Assembly (NCBI GenBank): GCA_963726085.1 | Contig: CAVSAR010000001.1 | Location: forward strand, 682,001 to 746,000 | DNA length: 64,000 nucleotides | Direction: 5' to 3' | Source: ZC4RG30 sp963726085 | GTDB lineage: Bacteria > Pseudomonadota > Gammaproteobacteria > Steroidobacterales > Steroidobacteraceae | In this document: positions 19,837 through 28,846 of the stretch, in pieces | How positions within the stretch are numbered: position 1 is the stretch's first letter | Layout of the letters: each line of letters opens with the position of its first letter | Made by a program: the position numbers and the translations under genes | The notes under the pieces: model-generated | What the model was told of the DNA's origin: nothing | The model's database searches: none | Seen by the model: the letters and a program-made list of their open reading frames with translations, nothing else

Positions 19837-21336
19837 ATGCCCCCACTCCAGCCCCGAAATGGCGCGCCGCGGCTGCAGCTGCTGCCTGGACTGCCACAGA
19901 CCTCGTTCAACCGCTACGACGCAGTCCTGCTGCTGATTCCTGAAAAATCCCTCCCTGGCCAGGGCTTGCCGGACGCCAGCCGCTGGCAATCCCTGCACCG
20001 GCGCGGTGCGACAGACCACGGTACCGTACGGACCACCACGCTGGAGAATTCCCGCCAGACGCTGGCGGTGCTGGGCTACTGCCGCAAGGACGCGGACATG
20101 TTCGAACAGCTGCGCGTTGCCGGCGCACTGGCCCAGCGGGCGTTGCAGGAGCGACCGCGCCTGCGACGCATCGCCGTCATGGTGCAAGGCGCAGCCGCTG
20201 ACCGCGACTCCTGGCAAGAGAGCCTGTACGCCGCCCTTGCGGCCCACAGCTTCCAGATGCCCAGTGCCAAGCACCGTCCGGATGGCCCGGTGCCGGTGCC
20301 GGCAGTGGACATCATCGGGGCATCACGAATTGATCCGCGCCGTGCGGTCAGCACGGCCGAAGCCACCAACCTGGTGCGCTACCTCACCGCCTTGCCGCCC
20401 AACCTGCTGGATGCATCCGGCTATCGCCGACTGCTGGGCGCGCTGTCGCGCCGTCACGGCCTCAAGCTGCGCTGGTACAGCGAGGCCGCGCTGGAGCGAC
20501 TCGGTGCCGGTGCGTTCCTCGCGGTCAGTCGCGGCAACGCCCGGCGTGATGCCGGCATCGCGCACCTGAGTTACCGCCCCGCCCGCAGCCGCGCGCGTGC
20601 GCGTACGGACGTGGCGCTGGTGGGCAAGGGAATCCTGTTCGACACCGGTGGCACGAACCTCAAGACCCATCGCTCGATGCTCGACATGCACACCGACATG
20701 TCCGGCAGCGCCGTGGCCCTTGCCACCCTGGTTGCGCTGGCGAACCTCAAGGCGCCAATCGCCGTGGATGCGTGGCTTGCCATCTCGGAGAACTCGATCG
20801 GCCCCAAGGCCTATCGACCACAGGAAGTGGTCCGCGCGCTCAATGGCACGACCATCCAGGTCATCCACAGCGACGCCGAGGGACGCATGGTCCTGGCCGA
20901 TACACTGGCGCTGGCCGCACGCGCCAAGCCGCGCATGCTGCTGGATTTCGCCACGCTTACCGGCGCGTGCGTGTATGCCCTGACCGAACGGATGAGTGGC
21001 CTGCTGGCCAACAACGATGCGCTTGCCGATGCCGCATTGGCCGCAGGCACGCGCAGCGGGGAGCGGCTGTGGCGTTTCCCGATGCCCGAGGATTACGACA
21101 CCGACATCGAAAGCCAGGTGGCCGATGTCGCGCAATGCGCCCTGGAAGGCAAGGGCGACCACATCTTGGCAGCACGCTTCCTGCAGCGCTTCGTGCCCAA
21201 GGGCATGCCCTGGGCACACGTGGACCTGGCTTCATCCACCCGCCGCGGCGGCCTGGCGCAGGTGCCCACCGAGATCACCGGATTTGGCGCACGCTTCGCC
21301 CTGGCACTGCTGCTGGATGGCAAGCTGCCGCGATGA
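19837..21336 (+). CDS. M17-family leucyl aminopeptidase-like protein
   Basis: Cytoplasmic dizinc aminopeptidase of 499 residues. The C-terminal catalytic domain carries the metal ligands in VGKGILFDTGGTNLKT, the aspartate 18 residues later (MHTDMSGSA), and SDAEGRMVLADTL with the catalytic arginine, so it should be active. The N-terminal domain is divergent and the loop after TGGTNLK differs from E. coli PepA, placing it in a PepA-related subfamily. Its stop overlaps the pyrC start (ATGA). The 139-bp gap to aceE contains TACGAT at 19753, a possible -10 box for this gene. Confidence 0.9.
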   Translation: MPPLQPRNGAPRLQLLPGLPQTSFNRYDAVLLLIPEKSLPGQGLPDASRWQSLHRRGATDHGTVRTTTLENSRQTLAVLGYCRKDADMFEQLRVAGALAQRALQERPRLRRIAVMVQGAAADRDSWQESLYAALAAHSFQMPSAKHRPDGPVPVPAVDIIGASRIDPRRAVSTAEATNLVRYLTALPPNLLDASGYRRLLGALSRRHGLKLRWYSEAALERLGAGAFLAVSRGNARRDAGIAHLSYRPARSRARARTDVALVGKGILFDTGGTNLKTHRSMLDMHTDMSGSAVALATLVALANLKAPIAVDAWLAISENSIGPKAYRPQEVVRALNGTTIQVIHSDAEGRMVLADTLALAARAKPRMLLDFATLTGACVYALTERMSGLLANNDALADAALAAGTRSGERLWRFPMPEDYDTDIESQVADVAQCALEGKGDHILAARFLQRFVPKGMPWAHVDLASSTRRGGLAQVPTEITGFGARFALALLLDGKLPR

Positions 21337-22370
21337 GCGACACCCTGCGGATCCGCCGCCCCGACGACTGGCACTTGCACCTGCGCGACGGCGCGGCACT
21401 GGCCGCCGTGCTGCCACATACGACTGCACAGTTTGCGCGCGCAATTGTCATGCCCAACCTGCAGTCGCCGGTGACCACTACCGCCATGGCGCGGGCGTAT
21501 CGCGACCGCATCCTCGCCGCGCGCCCCGCCGGCAGCACCTTCCAGCCCTTGATGACGCTTTACTTGACCGACCAGACGCCCGCCGCGGAGATCCGTACCG
21601 CGCGTGACAGCGGCTTGGTCCAGGGCTGCAAGCTGTATCCGGCTGGAGCCACGACGCATTCTGACGCCGGTGTCACCGACATCCGGCGCATCGACCATGC
21701 ATTGCAGACCATGGCCGAGGTCGGCATGCCGCTGCTGGTGCACGGGGAAGTGACGCGCGCGGATGTGGATGTCTTTGATCGGGAAGCGCGGTTCATCGAC
21801 GAGGTGCTGGTGCCCCTGCGCCTGCGCCTGCCGCAGCTGCGCATCGTGTTCGAGCACGTCACCACGCGTGCGGCCGTCCAGTTCGTGCGCGCCCAGGCCG
21901 AGAACGTGGCCGCTACCCTGACACCGCAGCATTTGGCACTCAATCGCAACGCCCTGTTTGTCGGCGGCATCCGTCCGCACAACTACTGCCTGCCGGTGCT
22001 CAAGCGCGAGACTGACCGCGTGGCCCTGCTCGAGACGGTGGTCAGCGGCGACCCGCGTTTTTTCCTGGGCACTGACAGCGCGCCGCATGCGCGGTCTGCC
22101 AAGGAGCAGGCGTGCGGCTGCGCAGGCATCTACTCCGCACACGCGGCGCTTGAACTCTACGCCCAGGTTCTGGAGGATGCCGGAGCGCTGCAGCGTCTGG
22201 AGGCCTTCGCCTCCGAGTTCGGCCCCCGGTTCTACGGCCTGCCACTCAATGAAGGATTCATCACCCTGGTGCGCGAAACCTGGACAGCCCCTGCCAGCTA
22301 TCCCTTTGGGCAGGATGTGGTGGTGCCCATGGCAGCCGGTGAGCCATTGCGCTGGCGCGTGCGCCCGTGA
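21333..22370 (+). CDS. pyrC: Dihydroorotase
   Basis: Zinc amidohydrolase that cyclises carbamoyl-aspartate in pyrimidine synthesis. The 345-residue product matches the PyrC (class II) type: first metal ligands WHLHLRDG, substrate segment MPNL, the carboxylated lysine in GCKLYPAGATT, histidines in LLVHGEV and VFEHVTTR, and the catalytic aspartate in FFLGTDSAPH. The ATG overlaps the M17 stop and the TGA overlaps the rnt GTG, so the three genes are coupled. Length and frame are normal. Confidence 0.97.
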   Translation: MSDTLRIRRPDDWHLHLRDGAALAAVLPHTTAQFARAIVMPNLQSPVTTTAMARAYRDRILAARPAGSTFQPLMTLYLTDQTPAAEIRTARDSGLVQGCKLYPAGATTHSDAGVTDIRRIDHALQTMAEVGMPLLVHGEVTRADVDVFDREARFIDEVLVPLRLRLPQLRIVFEHVTTRAAVQFVRAQAENVAATLTPQHLALNRNALFVGGIRPHNYCLPVLKRETDRVALLETVVSGDPRFFLGTDSAPHARSAKEQACGCAGIYSAHAALELYAQVLEDAGALQRLEAFASEFGPRFYGLPLNEGFITLVRETWTAPASYPFGQDVVVPMAAGEPLRWRVRP

Positions 22371-23059
22371 GCCAGATCACGGAGCTGACTGCACGCCGGT
22401 TTCGCGGCTACCTGCCGGTGGTCATTGATGTCGAGACCGGGGGATTCCATGCGCGCACCGACGGCCTGCTGGAGCTGGCCGCAGTCATCGTGCAGGTTGA
22501 CGGCGCCGGCCGGGTGGGTCGCGGCGCTACCCATTCCTGGCATGTAAAGCCCTTCGAGGGTGCGCGACTGGATCCGGCGTCCCTGGAAGTCAACGGCATC
22601 GATCCGTGGCACCCGTTGCGGCCGGCAGTGGACGAACAGTTTGTGCTGCAGGCGCTGTTTCGCGAAGTGCGTACGGCCATCCGCGCCCACGGCTGCCGAC
22701 GCGCCATCCTGGTGGGACACAACGCGGCCTTTGACCTGGGGTTCCTCAATGCCGCGGTCGAGCGCACCGGCATCAAGCGCAACCCATTCCACCCGTTTTC
22801 CTGTTTTGACACCGCCACCCTGGGTGGCGTCGCGCTGGGGCAGACCGTGCTGGCACGTGCCACGACCGTGGCGGGTATCGACTGGGACCACGAGCAGGCG
22901 CATTCGGCCAGATATGACGCGGAGCGCACTGCCGACCTGTTCTGCACGGTGTGCAATGCCATGCACGAGCAGTTCGTGCGCGCTGACGAGCGCGCCCGCG
23001 CGTTGGGCTGGAAGGACGGCGCCCCGGCGCCACTGGACCTGGCCGAATCGGATCAGTGA
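22367..23059 (+). CDS. rnt: Ribonuclease T
   Basis: DEDD-family 3'-5' exoribonuclease that trims tRNA and other stable RNAs. In 230 residues it has Exo I VIDVETGGFHARTDGLLELAA, Exo II GHNAAFDLGFLNAA with the family's following VER and FHPFSCFDTATLGG, and Exo III HSARYDAERTADLFC. The GTG start overlaps the pyrC stop. The C-terminus after MHEQFVRADERAR is a short variable tail. The size is slightly above the E. coli protein (215). Confidence 0.96.
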   Translation: MSQITELTARRFRGYLPVVIDVETGGFHARTDGLLELAAVIVQVDGAGRVGRGATHSWHVKPFEGARLDPASLEVNGIDPWHPLRPAVDEQFVLQALFREVRTAIRAHGCRRAILVGHNAAFDLGFLNAAVERTGIKRNPFHPFSCFDTATLGGVALGQTVLARATTVAGIDWDHEQAHSARYDAERTADLFCTVCNAMHEQFVRADERARALGWKDGAPAPLDLAESDQ

Positions 23060-23084
23060 CGCTGGGGCCGCCAGGGCTGCGGCT

Positions 23085-23405
23085 TCAGGCCTTGGCTTCG
23101 TCCAGCAGCTGCTTGAGCTCACCGTTGCGCAGCATCTGCATGGCGATGTCACAGCCGCCGATCAACTCACCTTTCACGTACAACTGGGGATAGGTGGGCC
23201 AGTTCGAATACGACTTCAGCGCGTCGCGCAGTTCCAGGTCGTCGAAGATGTTCACTGCGTGGAACGGCGTGCCCAGTTGGCGCAGCGCTGCCACGGTCTG
23301 CGCCGAGAACCCGCACTGAGGAAAGTCCGGCGTTCCTTTCATGAACAACACCACCGGTTCGGCACCCAGGTGCTGCTTGATCCTTTCAATAACTTCAGTT
23401 GCCAT
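23085..23405 (-). CDS. grxD: Monothiol glutaredoxin
   Basis: Grx4/GrxD type monothiol glutaredoxin, a carrier for [2Fe-2S] clusters. The 106-residue protein has the CGFS active site in FPQCGFSAQTVAAL, plus MKGTPDFP, WPTYPQLYVKGELIGGCDI and the C-terminal GELKQLL. All cluster and glutathione contacts expected for the family are present. It sits 3 bp upstream of the BON lipoprotein start-strand partner and may be transcribed after it. Confidence 0.96.
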   Translation of the reverse strand: MATEVIERIKQHLGAEPVVLFMKGTPDFPQCGFSAQTVAALRQLGTPFHAVNIFDDLELRDALKSYSNWPTYPQLYVKGELIGGCDIAMQMLRNGELKQLLDEAKA

Positions 23406-23407
23406 GG

Positions 23408-23758
23408 CTATTTGACCTTCAGTTCGTTGGTAACGGATTTTACACCCTTGACGTTGGTTGCAATGCGCACGACGGTGCCACTTTGCTCCACCGACGCCAC
23501 CTCGCCCCGGAGGGTGACCACGCTTTCATGGGTATCCACGTTGATCTGCCCCGAGCGTATGCCGGGTTCCTCGATCAGCCGGGCCTTGACTTCGGCAGTA
23601 ATCGACGCATCGCTGGCAACCACGTCCGGCGACCGGTCGTCCTTACCCAGGTAGTAACCACCCGCCGCGGCTCCGCCAACCACTACCGCGGCACAGCCAC
23701 ACAGAAGCGCAGCGCAAGCCGCCAACAGAGCGGTTGCCGCTCGAGTGGTTCTGTTCAT
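23408..23758 (-). CDS. BON-domain lipoprotein
   Basis: A 116-residue predicted outer-membrane or periplasmic lipoprotein. The N-terminus MNRTTRAATALLAACAALLCGC ends in a lipobox-like LCGC, followed by a Gly-rich stretch with YYLGKDDRS, and a single BON domain (DASITAEVKARLIEE...VDTHESVVTLRGEV...VKSVTNELKVK). BON domains bind phospholipid or protect the envelope under osmotic stress; this one resembles a single-domain OsmY/DolP relative. It lies upstream of grxD on the same strand. Confidence 0.87.
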   Translation of the reverse strand: MNRTTRAATALLAACAALLCGCAAVVVGGAAAGGYYLGKDDRSPDVVASDASITAEVKARLIEEPGIRSGQINVDTHESVVTLRGEVASVEQSGTVVRIATNVKGVKSVTNELKVK

Positions 23759-23845
23759 GCCAAGCGTGCCTGTAAGTTACGGATTTGAATTATGAAATCT
23801 GCTGGCCTATTCTTCAAGGAATCTCAACGGGGGAGGCTCTCTGAC

Positions 23846-24448
23846 ATGAATCCACTCAAATCGGTGGCCGGTTCGATCACAACCGGTGTGGTGCTGGCCC
23901 TGTTGCTCATGCTCCTGGTGGCACCGGTGCACTTCTACCTTCCGGGTTTGGTTCGCTGGTTGCACATTCTCTCGGGCGTGATGTGGATCGGCCTGCTTTA
24001 CTACTTCAACGTGGTCCAGATCCCTGGGCTTGCCGTTGCTGCTGCCGACAAGGGCGGTCCCGGTGGCGCCGGCGTCAGCAAGTACATCGCGCCGCGCGCC
24101 CTTCTTTGGTTCCGCTGGGCCGCGCTGGCCACGTGGTTGACCGGGGCGTGGTATCTGGGCAAGAACTTCGTCAGTGCGTTCACGCTCGGTCACCTTGGCC
24201 AGGATCCCTACGGACTGACCATCGGTATCGGTGCCTGGCTGGGGACCATCATGCTGTTCAACGTCTGGGTACTGATCTGGCCCAACCAGAAAAAGATCCT
24301 GGGCATCGTGGCGGCCACCGATGAGGAAAAGGCCCAGGCGCGCAAGGTCGCATTGCTGGCCTCCCGCACCAACTTCGCGCTCTCGATACCGATGCTGGCG
24401 TGCATGGGTGCTGCATTTCACGGCGCGACACTGGGCTTCGTAATCTGA
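23846..24448 (+). CDS. PuuD-like (urate oxidase N-terminal domain) membrane protein
   Basis: Integral inner-membrane protein of 200 residues with about four to five membrane segments: VVLALLLMLLVAPVHFYL, LVRWLHILSGVMWIGLLYYF, LLWFRWAALATWLTGAWYL, IGIGAWLGTIMLFNVWVLIW, and a C-terminal one. The WLHILSGVMWIGLLYYFN block with conserved His resembles the membrane part of PuuD urate hydroxylase, but no cytochrome domain is attached. I chose the ATG preceded by a strong GGGGGAGG ribosome site; 18 codons upstream are less likely. The following nadC frame overlaps its end. Confidence 0.82.
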   Translation: MNPLKSVAGSITTGVVLALLLMLLVAPVHFYLPGLVRWLHILSGVMWIGLLYYFNVVQIPGLAVAAADKGGPGGAGVSKYIAPRALLWFRWAALATWLTGAWYLGKNFVSAFTLGHLGQDPYGLTIGIGAWLGTIMLFNVWVLIWPNQKKILGIVAATDEEKAQARKVALLASRTNFALSIPMLACMGAAFHGATLGFVI

Positions 24449-25293
24449 GCTTTGCACCACCGGATATTGCTGAGCAGGTAGCCCGGGCGCTGGCGGAAGA
24501 CGTCGGCCCGGGGGATGTGACTGCGGGGCTGGTTCCGGCTACGGCGCGGGTTCGCGCCACGCTGGTGACGCGCCAGGACATGACCCTTTGTGGGTCGGCG
24601 TGGGTCCGCGAGACCTTTCGCCAGCTCGACACCGACATCGCCATCGACTGGCGTGCCGCCGACGGCGACATCATCCTCGCCAACTCATCGATCTGCGAAA
24701 TCCGCGGCCCGGCGCGTGCCATCCTGACCGGCGAGCGCTGCGCGCTGAATTTCCTGCAGACGCTGTCGGGCACTGCCACGGAGACCCGCCGCTACGCCAC
24801 CGCCATCGCCGGGACTGCGTGCCAGATTCTCGACACGCGCAAGACGCTCCCGGGCCTGCGCCAGGCGCAGAAGTACGCGGTGCGCTGCGGTGGCGGCCGC
24901 AACCACCGGATGGGCCTCTATGACATGGTGCTGATAAAGGAAAACCACATCATTGCCGCCGGATCGATCAGCGCCGCGATTCGCAGGGCACGCGAGACCG
25001 CCCCGGGAGTGCCGGTGGAAATCGAGGTGGAATCACCCGATGAGTTCCGCGAGGCGCTGGAAATGAAGCCAGACGTCATCTTGCTCGACGAATTCACGCT
25101 ATTGGACATGCGCGCCGCGGTTGCCCGGCGCAATGCGGCCCACAGCGCCACCCGGCTCGAGGCCTCGGGCGGCGTCGACCTTGGCAACATTCGCGAGATC
25201 GCCGCCACCGGCATTGACTACATCTCGGTGGGCGCACTGACCAAGCACGTCAGCGCCATTGACCTGTCGCTGCGCTTCGCGCCGGACCTATAG
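24400..25293 (+). CDS. nadC: Quinolinate phosphoribosyltransferase (carboxylating)
   Basis: Converts quinolinate and PRPP to nicotinate mononucleotide in NAD synthesis. Signatures: EDVGPGDVTAGLVP, RCALNFLQTLSGTAT, ILDTRKTLPGLRQAQKYAVRCGGGRNHRMGLYDMVLIKENHI, EIEVESPDE, ILLDEF, LEASGGV and DYISVGALTKH. The first ATG lies 49 bp inside the PuuD-like gene. A CTG at 24445, which would form a CTGA overlap like its neighbours, is a possible alternative start and fits the conserved N-terminus better. The stop is 2 bp from the convergent GGDEF/EAL gene. Confidence 0.95.
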   Translation: MHGCCISRRDTGLRNLSFAPPDIAEQVARALAEDVGPGDVTAGLVPATARVRATLVTRQDMTLCGSAWVRETFRQLDTDIAIDWRAADGDIILANSSICEIRGPARAILTGERCALNFLQTLSGTATETRRYATAIAGTACQILDTRKTLPGLRQAQKYAVRCGGGRNHRMGLYDMVLIKENHIIAAGSISAAIRRARETAPGVPVEIEVESPDEFREALEMKPDVILLDEFTLLDMRAAVARRNAAHSATRLEASGGVDLGNIREIAATGIDYISVGALTKHVSAIDLSLRFAPDL

Positions 25294-25295
25294 GG

Positions 25296-27965
25296 TCAGG
25301 TCGGCGTCGGGTTCTTGCTGAGTCGGCTGGGCTGCGCGATGCCGTAGCCCTGGGCGTAGTCAACGCCCAGTTCCTTCAGCGCCTGGATGATCTCCTTGTT
25401 CTCGGCGAACTCGGCGATTACCAGCTTGCCCGTCAGGTGGCCGATCTCGTTGATCGAACGCACCATTTCCCGATCAATCGGATCCGTCAGGATGCCACGC
25501 ACGAAACTGCCGTCGATCTTGAGGAAGTCGACCGGAAAATGTTTGAGGTAACCGAACGAGGACAGGCCGGTCCCGAAATCGTCCAGCGCGAAACGGCAAC
25601 CCAGCTCCTTGAGTGAATTGATGAAGCGGTTGGCCTGGGAGAAGCTCGCGATCGCGGAGGTTTCGGTGATTTCAAAGCAGATCTTGCGCGGGTCCAGACC
25701 ACTCTTCTGGAACTGCTCGATCACGAACGGCAGGAACTTGTCATCGCCAAGGCTCTGCCCGGAAAGGTTGATCGCGCACAGCGACAGGCGTTCGCGCTCG
25801 TCGGCTTCCGATACCAGCCAGCGCAGCGTGTTCTCGATCACCCAGCGATCGATGTTGGGCGTGATGTTGTAGCGCTCGGCCGCGGAAATGAAGTGATCGG
25901 GCGTCACGATCTTGCCCGCCTCGTCGCGCATGCGCAGCAGTATCTCGTAGTGCTCACCCTCCACCTGCCCCTGCAGCGGCATGATGGGCATGCGGTACAG
26001 CTCGAAGCGGCCCTCATCCAGCGCCGCGCTGATGCGCGCCGCCCACTGCGTCTCGCGGCGCCGCCGCATCAGCTCGATGTCGTTCTCGGCGAAGCTGTGC
26101 ACCCGGTTGCGCCCCTGCTCCTTGGCAGCCGCGCAGGCGCCCTCCGCGGCCGACAGGATGGAGGCGACGTCCTCGTTGTCCGCGGTGATCGGCACCACGC
26201 CCACGCTGGCGCCGAGCTTGAACACCCGCTCTTCCCAGACAAAGCGGAAGTTGCGCACCGCCTCGCGCAGCACCTCCGCCGTGCGCAGCGCCTCCTCCAG
26301 CGTGCAGCTTTCCAGCAGGATGCCGAATTCGTCGCCGCCGATGCGCGACAGGGTGTCGCGCCAGCGAACCTTGGACTTGAGCAATGCGCCGATTTGCCCG
26401 AGCAGCGCGTCACCAGCGGTGTGCCCGCAGGAATCGTTGATCATCTTGAACTGGTCGATATCCAGGTGGCACAACGCGTAGGAACCTTCCTTCGCCTTGG
26501 CGCTCTGCTGGCAACGTTCGACGCGGCTCTCGAATTCGCGCCGATTGACCAATCCGGTCAACAGGTCATGGCTGGCGTGATAGGACAGCTTGCGATTGAG
26601 CTCGCGACTCTCGCTGACGTCGTGGAACACCAGTACCGCGCCGCAGATATTCCCGTGGCCATCGCGAATCGGCGCCGCCGTGCTTTCCACGTACAGCTCG
26701 TTGCCGTCGCGGCGGATCATCAGCATCGGCCGCGAGGCCTTGATCGGGCGCTCGCGCCGGATCGATCCGGTCAGCGGATTTTCCAGCGGCTCGCAGGTCT
26801 CCTCGTGAAAGGCGCGGAACACCTCGTCCACGTTGCGGCCCATCGCGTCTTCCAGCCGCCAGCCCGACAGCGTCTCGGCCACCGGATTGATGTAATCGAT
26901 GATGGAATCCGCGTCGGTGGTGATGACCCCGTCGCCGATCGACTGCAGGGTGATCTGCGCACTCTCCTTTTCCCGGAACAGTGCTTCTTCGTAGAGCTTG
27001 CGCTCGGTGATATCCAGCTCCACGCCCACCAGCCGCTGCAATCGCCCCTGCTTGTCGATCTTGCCCTTGGCGCGGCTGATCACCCAGCGGTATTCGCCAT
27101 TGCAGTGGCGCATGCGGTGCACGCTGTCGAAGATCGGCGCGGCTCCGGAGACATGCTTCTGGATCGAATCCTGCACGCGCGACAGGTCGTCCGGGTGAAC
27201 CAGGCCGCGCCAGTCGATCACGCCGGTGGGCCCGGTATCCTCGTAGCCCAGCATCGCCTTCCAGCGTGGCGACAGGTACAGCTCATTGGTGTCGAAATTG
27301 AAATCCCACAGGCCGTCGTTGGCGGCCGCATCGGCCAGCGCGTCGCGCTCCTCGATCTCGGCCAGCCGCGCCACAATCGACAGGCGCTCCAGGCCACTGG
27401 CCATGCTGGTGCCGATCAGCTTCAGCAGCAGCTGCACATTGACATCCCAGGCACCGCGAACCACCGAACGGGCAATCACCACGATGCCGGCCGGCTTGTT
27501 CTCTATGTGAAAGGCCAGGACCAGCGCCGAGGCGATCCCCAGCTGCGCCAGGCGCTGTGCCTCGGCAGGCTGTTCGCGTCGCGGCAGCGCCGTGTCACGG
27601 TATTCGGTGAGGCGCAGGTGCTCGAAGCGCGACGCCAGGAATGGCAGGTCTGCCAGAGCCACACCGCTCAAGGCATCCGGATTGCAGACCACTCCGGGAA
27701 TCTGCGCCACGACCACTGCCTTGAACACAGCCCCTTGCGGGTCGAGCATTGCCAGGAATGCAGCATCCGCACCGGCCACTTCACGCAGGGTCGCGAGGCT
27801 GGTTTCAATGCATGCAGCGCGCGACTTTGGCGTCAGGTTCTGCAGGTCGACGGCCGCCTTGGTGCAGGCGACATCCAGCCCGCCCGCGCGACCGGTCCAG
27901 CTGTGGACAGCCAGCACGTCGGAGGCGGTATGGTCTACCTGGTTGACGGGACGGATCGACGACAT
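25296..27965 (-). CDS. GAF-PAS-PAS-GGDEF-EAL cyclic-di-GMP protein
   Basis: Soluble multidomain c-di-GMP regulator of ~889 residues. Layout: GAF-like sensor (~35-200), PAS with PAC (~210-330), second PAS (~340-460), GGDEF (~470-630) with RIGGDEF near residue 541 and an RxxD inhibitory site (RWRD) five residues upstream, and EAL (~650-880). The EAL signature reads EILLR; the metal-binding glutamate is kept, and NLSGQSL, EITETSA, LDDFGTGLSS, FLKIDGSF and IAEFAENKE are present. Both activities are possible. I used the ATG giving MSSIRPV because AGGGGAAA precedes it. It is monocistronic. Confidence 0.9.
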   Translation of the reverse strand: MSSIRPVNQVDHTASDVLAVHSWTGRAGGLDVACTKAAVDLQNLTPKSRAACIETSLATLREVAGADAAFLAMLDPQGAVFKAVVVAQIPGVVCNPDALSGVALADLPFLASRFEHLRLTEYRDTALPRREQPAEAQRLAQLGIASALVLAFHIENKPAGIVVIARSVVRGAWDVNVQLLLKLIGTSMASGLERLSIVARLAEIEERDALADAAANDGLWDFNFDTNELYLSPRWKAMLGYEDTGPTGVIDWRGLVHPDDLSRVQDSIQKHVSGAAPIFDSVHRMRHCNGEYRWVISRAKGKIDKQGRLQRLVGVELDITERKLYEEALFREKESAQITLQSIGDGVITTDADSIIDYINPVAETLSGWRLEDAMGRNVDEVFRAFHEETCEPLENPLTGSIRRERPIKASRPMLMIRRDGNELYVESTAAPIRDGHGNICGAVLVFHDVSESRELNRKLSYHASHDLLTGLVNRREFESRVERCQQSAKAKEGSYALCHLDIDQFKMINDSCGHTAGDALLGQIGALLKSKVRWRDTLSRIGGDEFGILLESCTLEEALRTAEVLREAVRNFRFVWEERVFKLGASVGVVPITADNEDVASILSAAEGACAAAKEQGRNRVHSFAENDIELMRRRRETQWAARISAALDEGRFELYRMPIMPLQGQVEGEHYEILLRMRDEAGKIVTPDHFISAAERYNITPNIDRWVIENTLRWLVSEADERERLSLCAINLSGQSLGDDKFLPFVIEQFQKSGLDPRKICFEITETSAIASFSQANRFINSLKELGCRFALDDFGTGLSSFGYLKHFPVDFLKIDGSFVRGILTDPIDREMVRSINEIGHLTGKLVIAEFAENKEIIQALKELGVDYAQGYGIAQPSRLSKNPTPT

Positions 27966-28066
27966 TTCCCGGTGATTTCCCCTGTTCGGTACCCAAGTCT
28001 GACCGTGTGCCACCACACTGTGCTACGAACACCGCCACAGTTTGGTGCCGGATTCTGTCACTCCTG

Positions 28067-28090
28067 ATTCTTTCACTATATGTCAAGAAT
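28067..28090. repeat. Inverted repeat upstream of the GAF-PAS-GGDEF-EAL gene
   Basis: ATTCTT and AAGAAT are separated by 12 AT-rich bases in the 157-bp gap between the GGDEF/EAL start and the DUF374 stop. A perfect TTGACA (minus strand) lies inside it, about 115 bp upstream of the ATG, without a good -10 at standard spacing. It could be an operator or chance. Confidence 0.3.
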
Positions 28091-28122
28091 AGCAGCCAAC
28101 TACCTGCTGCACATGGGAATTT

Positions 28123-28836
28123 TCAGGCCAATGCCGCCTGTGCCCGCTGGAACAGCTCGTGCAACGATTGCTCCATTCGCGCTTGCAGCGCCTGCAGCGC
28201 GACCTCATCGCCGATTGGAAAGTCCCGCGCCACCAGCACCGGCTCGCCGATGGCAATGGCGATCCGGGCAAACGGCCGCGGAATTACAAACTTGTCCCAG
28301 GCCACCAGCCACGCGCTGGATGCGGCATAGGCCATGGGCAGCATGGGTCGTCCGGAGATCTGCGCCAGCATGATGGCGCCGGGCTTGAACTTGAACCGCG
28401 GTCCCGAGGGCCCGTCAGGGGTGATCACCGGCGAGACCTGGTCCTTGACCAGCAGCTGGTAGTAATCGCGCAGCGCCCGGGCCCCGGTGTGTGTGGATGA
28501 ACCACGAATTACCCGTGCGCCCAGCTTGGTGGCGATCTTGGCAGGAATCTCGCCGTCCACCGACGGGCTGACCAGGAATCCCAGCCGCAGTCCACGCGGC
28601 ATTTGCAGCAACAGGAAGCGCGCGCAAAACAGCTCATGCTGATGCCAGTAGCATGGCAACATCGACGGCCATTGTGTCAGTGCCGCGTCCAGGTGCTGCG
28701 CGCCCACGACACTTACGATACGGCAGCTGCGCCACCAGCTGCGCAGCACGGCGAGCCCGACTGGCGCGGCAAGGCCATAGAGGAAGCGGCGCATGGGTGT
28801 CAGCTGGCGCCGTGACACCTTCGGTTGCGCTACCAT
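28123..28836 (-). CDS. DUF374 lysophospholipid acyltransferase family protein
   Basis: Predicted inner-membrane-associated acyltransferase of ~237 residues, related to the KDO transferase-linked LPLAT/DUF374 family. Visible blocks: MRRFLYGLAAPVGLAVLRSWWRS (membrane-anchoring N-terminus), CYWHQHELF with the catalytic-type His, VSPSVDGEIPAKIATKLGARVIRGSS, RALRDYYQLL, VITPDGPSGPRFKFKPGAI and LPMAYAASSAW. The ATG at 28836 is 10 bp from the divergent P450 start, so the promoters must overlap the neighbouring coding sequence; a later ATG at 28794 is possible. Pairing with P450 and acyl-AMP ligase suggests lipid tailoring. Confidence 0.83.
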   Translation of the reverse strand: MVAQPKVSRRQLTPMRRFLYGLAAPVGLAVLRSWWRSCRIVSVVGAQHLDAALTQWPSMLPCYWHQHELFCARFLLLQMPRGLRLGFLVSPSVDGEIPAKIATKLGARVIRGSSTHTGARALRDYYQLLVKDQVSPVITPDGPSGPRFKFKPGAIMLAQISGRPMLPMAYAASSAWLVAWDKFVIPRPFARIAIAIGEPVLVARDFPIGDEVALQALQARMEQSLHELFQRAQAALA

Positions 28837-28846
28837 TTCCGGATCC